The position numbers and the translations under genes are program-made. From Cinclus cinclus (lineage: Eukaryota > Chordata > Aves > Passeriformes > Cinclidae), in assembly GCF_963662255.1 (NCBI RefSeq), contig NC_085047.1, forward strand, positions 16,313,424-16,377,423: a stretch of 64,000 nucleotides of DNA, written 5' to 3'. This document shows positions 61,101 to 64,000 of the stretch, in pieces. Each line of letters opens with the position of its first letter. Position 1 is the stretch's first letter. Under the pieces are notes generated by a model. It was given only the letters and a program-made list of their open reading frames with translations. It ran no database searches and had not been told where the DNA came from.

Positions 61101-64000
61101 ACAGTACCACATTTATGATAGTATCTGTCACGACAGCCAACCAGATTTTCCCCAGCAGTGTGAGTACAAAATAACTTCTCTGTAACTAGATCTGCTGTAC
61201 ACACATCCACAACAAGAATGTTTACTGTCACAGCAAAGAGAAAAAGTACATCTCTTCTGTAAACTGTTTAATTTCTCTTCTACCATAACTGTTCTTCTAG
61301 AGCACTCAATTCTTAAAATTAGTTTTATTTATGAATGGGTGGACAGAGAGGGGAAAAGGTATGAAGTAGAGAAAACAATTCAATTAAACTTAGAAGTTTG
61401 TGCTGCAACCATCATAAGGATAGGCCTTCTAGGCTTTTCTGTCCATTTTACATTATTTAATTTTCTACAAGTATTATTTATCAGGTTCCTTTTTCTACTC
61501 TCATTAACATTATTAACATCAGTAACCAGGTATTAAAAAGGAAAACTGATACTACAAACAACAATAACAAATTGTATCCTTGGAAAGCAGCCTAAAACTC
61601 CTATAACGATATTTGTATTTTAAAAGTAACCTTCAAGTAATGAAAACTAAAAGCAAGCACAGATAACTCGGAAAAGTATTCCATGAGCAGATGACTATGT
61701 CGAAATCACTGCTCACAAAGGAGGTGCCAACAACCATGTGACTGAATGCAGAAGATACTAAGAAAAAAAACCCATGCAAGAGTATTATTTAAGTTATTTA
61801 TATAACAGATATTACAATAAAAAATATGGAGGGTATAAAAAGATCTTCCAAAACTTAAACAGTTCTTACAATACAAGATGGAAGGATTAAAGAAGTAACA
61901 ACATGAAAGCTCAACTTAGTACAAATCCTCAGCTCATGGAGGAAAAGTAGTACTGATAGCATTTCTAAAATCCCTCTCATCTGAAACCCTGCACACCTAG
62001 TAACCTCTCACTCTCAAGACTGAAAATTAAAAAAAAAACATGAACATAAGCATACACACTTGCTAATATAAAACCTACATAAACACTTGAAGCACAATCA
62101 GCCAAGTTCTGCTTTGAGAACAAAACCAAGCCTGCTACTACAAAGTTTTCATTCTTTATCAGTGATCTTGAGATAAATAATGTTTTACAAAGGACAGAAG
62201 TATTTCCTCCTAAGTACCAGCTATAAAACTTTATTCTGCTTTACCACAGAGAAGTAACTCCATTTTTTTCTCCCTACTAGTATGCAATTATGAAAATTAT
62301 GCCCAGTGGTTACCTGCAAAACTACCGTATCTTCAGCGAATTTAGACATTTCTACATCCAAATGACTGTGTATATATACACACATATTTATTTCCGAAGA
62401 ACATATAAATACTTATCTTAATGAAAATCAGTACTGCTACCACATTTAAAAAAGGAATACATGTTTGTTTAAGTACACAGTATAGAGACCAAAGCAAGAT
62501 GCTTATCAGGACTCATTGTAAAATACATATCTCATCCACAGCTCATTTTTCTCATGCATTCAAAGTCATTCATTATATTATTACAGGAAGGAAATAGTGA
62601 GGTACAATGAGTGTAAGGCACTTTAAAATTAGGCTGCAGGTTTGCTCATCTGATGGCTTACAACTGGTAACAACCACTGCTCTTTACTAGCTGACTGTAG
62701 AATAAAGGTAGATACAAAATCCTTTACTTCCTCCCACCACAACCTCTGCTTTAAAGAGTCACTTGGTACAGATCCTTAGGTAAACCATAAAATCCCTCCA
62801 TTGATATTTAAAAAAAAAAATATTCCAAAGATGAGGATCATGACTTCTGAAACCAGTTAAAGCTATAAGGAATTGCTGTTGCTAAGTTACATAAGAAAAA
62901 TAGTAACAAAACAGGTAACATTGCTGAGGAATGTACCCAGTGCAGGTAGAGTACAAGAATAGGAACAGAATACCAGAGTAGAATTCCTAATAATGTAATG
63001 TACTTCTCATCCACACAAACATCCCACACAAGGTAGACAAACTTTCAGCAAACTTTTACACAAAGCTCAGCACCACCACATGTAAGAGTACAATCAACAT
63101 CCTGTGGACAAACAAATGTCCTAGAAGAGTTCAAGGAAGCTAAAAGGCATCAAGTTTGTCACTGAGGCTGACAAAAGCACACACATTTGTGTACATGTTT
63201 ACCAGCATGCTTTTTGAGCATTCTGAGTCTGAATGTTTCAAGTGTCATTAAAAATACTAAATCCGAGCACAGAAACCCATGGAAATCAATGACAGCCACA
63301 CCTTTACTACTTTGAAGACTTAGACTTTCAGGAAAAACAGCTTATTACATTTCACAATCTTAACTCTTTGTGCTAAATCCAAGGACTTGGAAAATGAAAT
63401 TCCAGTATCTAATGGTCACCAAGATAAAATGGGAACACCAAATCCAGAGGCAGATCCACCCCCACAAAGTTCGCCTTCCAAATCTTCCCCCCCCCCGTAG
63501 TTTGAAAACTACAGGTTTTTCAAATTCAAGAAATGCAGACTGAAAAGCAGAGTAGACTGGAGAAGGTTTTGACACATACATCATTTGACCTTCCCCCTCT
63601 CCTCCTGGACAGCTGAGGACCTGGCACTCCAGTAAGCCTTGCAGAGCAGCTACTCCTATCCAGCAGGATCTCACTGTGCCTCTGTCACCAGGAATTTCCT
63701 TATCACCAGCTGAACATTGACAAAGAGAGGTGTCATCCAAAGGCACCCATATTTAACTCAATCTAGAATCCAAACCTAACAATTGTCTCAAAGACTCACT
63801 GCCAAATAAAACACAGTAATCTACCTTGTTACCATCAATTGTAGCACACCTAAGAGCAACTGGAGCAATAAACTAGCTAATATGGACCTGTGGTCCTTCT
63901 GTTGTAAGCCATAGTTCTAGCAGGAGCCAAGCAACGCCACCTGAGTTACAAAAATTACATCCCATGAGTTCAGTGCTTTCTTTTAAAGAGCAAAAAGCCT
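58194..64000. other. BACH1 5' region: 5' UTR exon part and probable intron 1
   Basis: Upstream of the BACH1 start codon. A candidate 3' splice site CTGTGATACAG lies directly before the ATG, and another (CTACCAG) further out; the true exon start is unknown. The rest is AT-rich, with no CpG island, no clear promoter, and no recognisable repeat family. Short frames, including one at 63360-63746 on the minus strand, have no domain signature. The BACH1 promoter is probably beyond the end of the window. Confidence 0.5.

Noticed and set aside
63360..63746. A 128-codon minus-strand frame near the window end
   Set aside because: No recognisable domain, low-complexity G-rich part and Trp-rich end; looks like chance in upstream BACH1 sequence.

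Overview
This is vertebrate nuclear DNA, almost certainly from a bird. The genes have long introns with GT-AG splice sites. At least ten truncated CR1 LINE copies are present, with the usual bird 3' ends, along with ERVL-like and ERVK-like LTR sequences of the kind common in bird genomes. The proteins are close to human chromosome 21 gene products but differ in the ways expected of a bird. I would guess a passerine from the LTR types, but I cannot prove that from this window.

Layout. 1-7.4 kb is AT-rich noncoding DNA with one CR1 fragment and one LTR fragment. 7.46-8.12 kb is the single-exon coding region of EPCIP (C21orf62), + strand. 8.5-10.1 kb holds two CR1 fragments and a CAAA microsatellite. 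10.69-11.7 kb is a CpG island and promoter. 11.0-33.5 kb is a complete 18-exon PAXBP1 gene, + strand, 959 codons when spliced, with several CR1 copies in its introns. 33.9-37.2 kb goes from ordinary spacer into an ERVL-like remnant: an LTR end, then gag/protease-like sequence. 37.6-40.96 kb is an imperfect tandem array of a ~185-bp unit that reverses direction near 39.3 kb, making a giant degenerate palindrome. 41-43.2 kb is spacer. 43.2-58.2 kb is BACH1 on the minus strand: four coding exons, 766 codons, and a long 3' UTR with a miR-155 seed match. Its last intron carries CR1 copies, one of them split by a solo LTR with a perfect 6-bp target duplication. 58.2-64 kb is the 5' end or intron 1 of BACH1, with no CpG island before the window ends.

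The three genes do not form an operon-like unit. EPCIP encodes a predicted secreted glycoprotein. PAXBP1 encodes a nuclear GCFC-domain protein linked to PAX3/7 and histone methylation. BACH1 encodes a heme-sensing BTB-bZIP repressor. EPCIP and PAXBP1 are neighbours in the same order and orientation in human. There PAXBP1 is followed by SYNJ1, and BACH1 lies megabases away (recalled, not looked up). Here BACH1 comes next, tail to tail with PAXBP1, and the ERV and inverted array sit at the junction. That junction is the most interesting part of the window. I did not find a convincing new protein-coding system.
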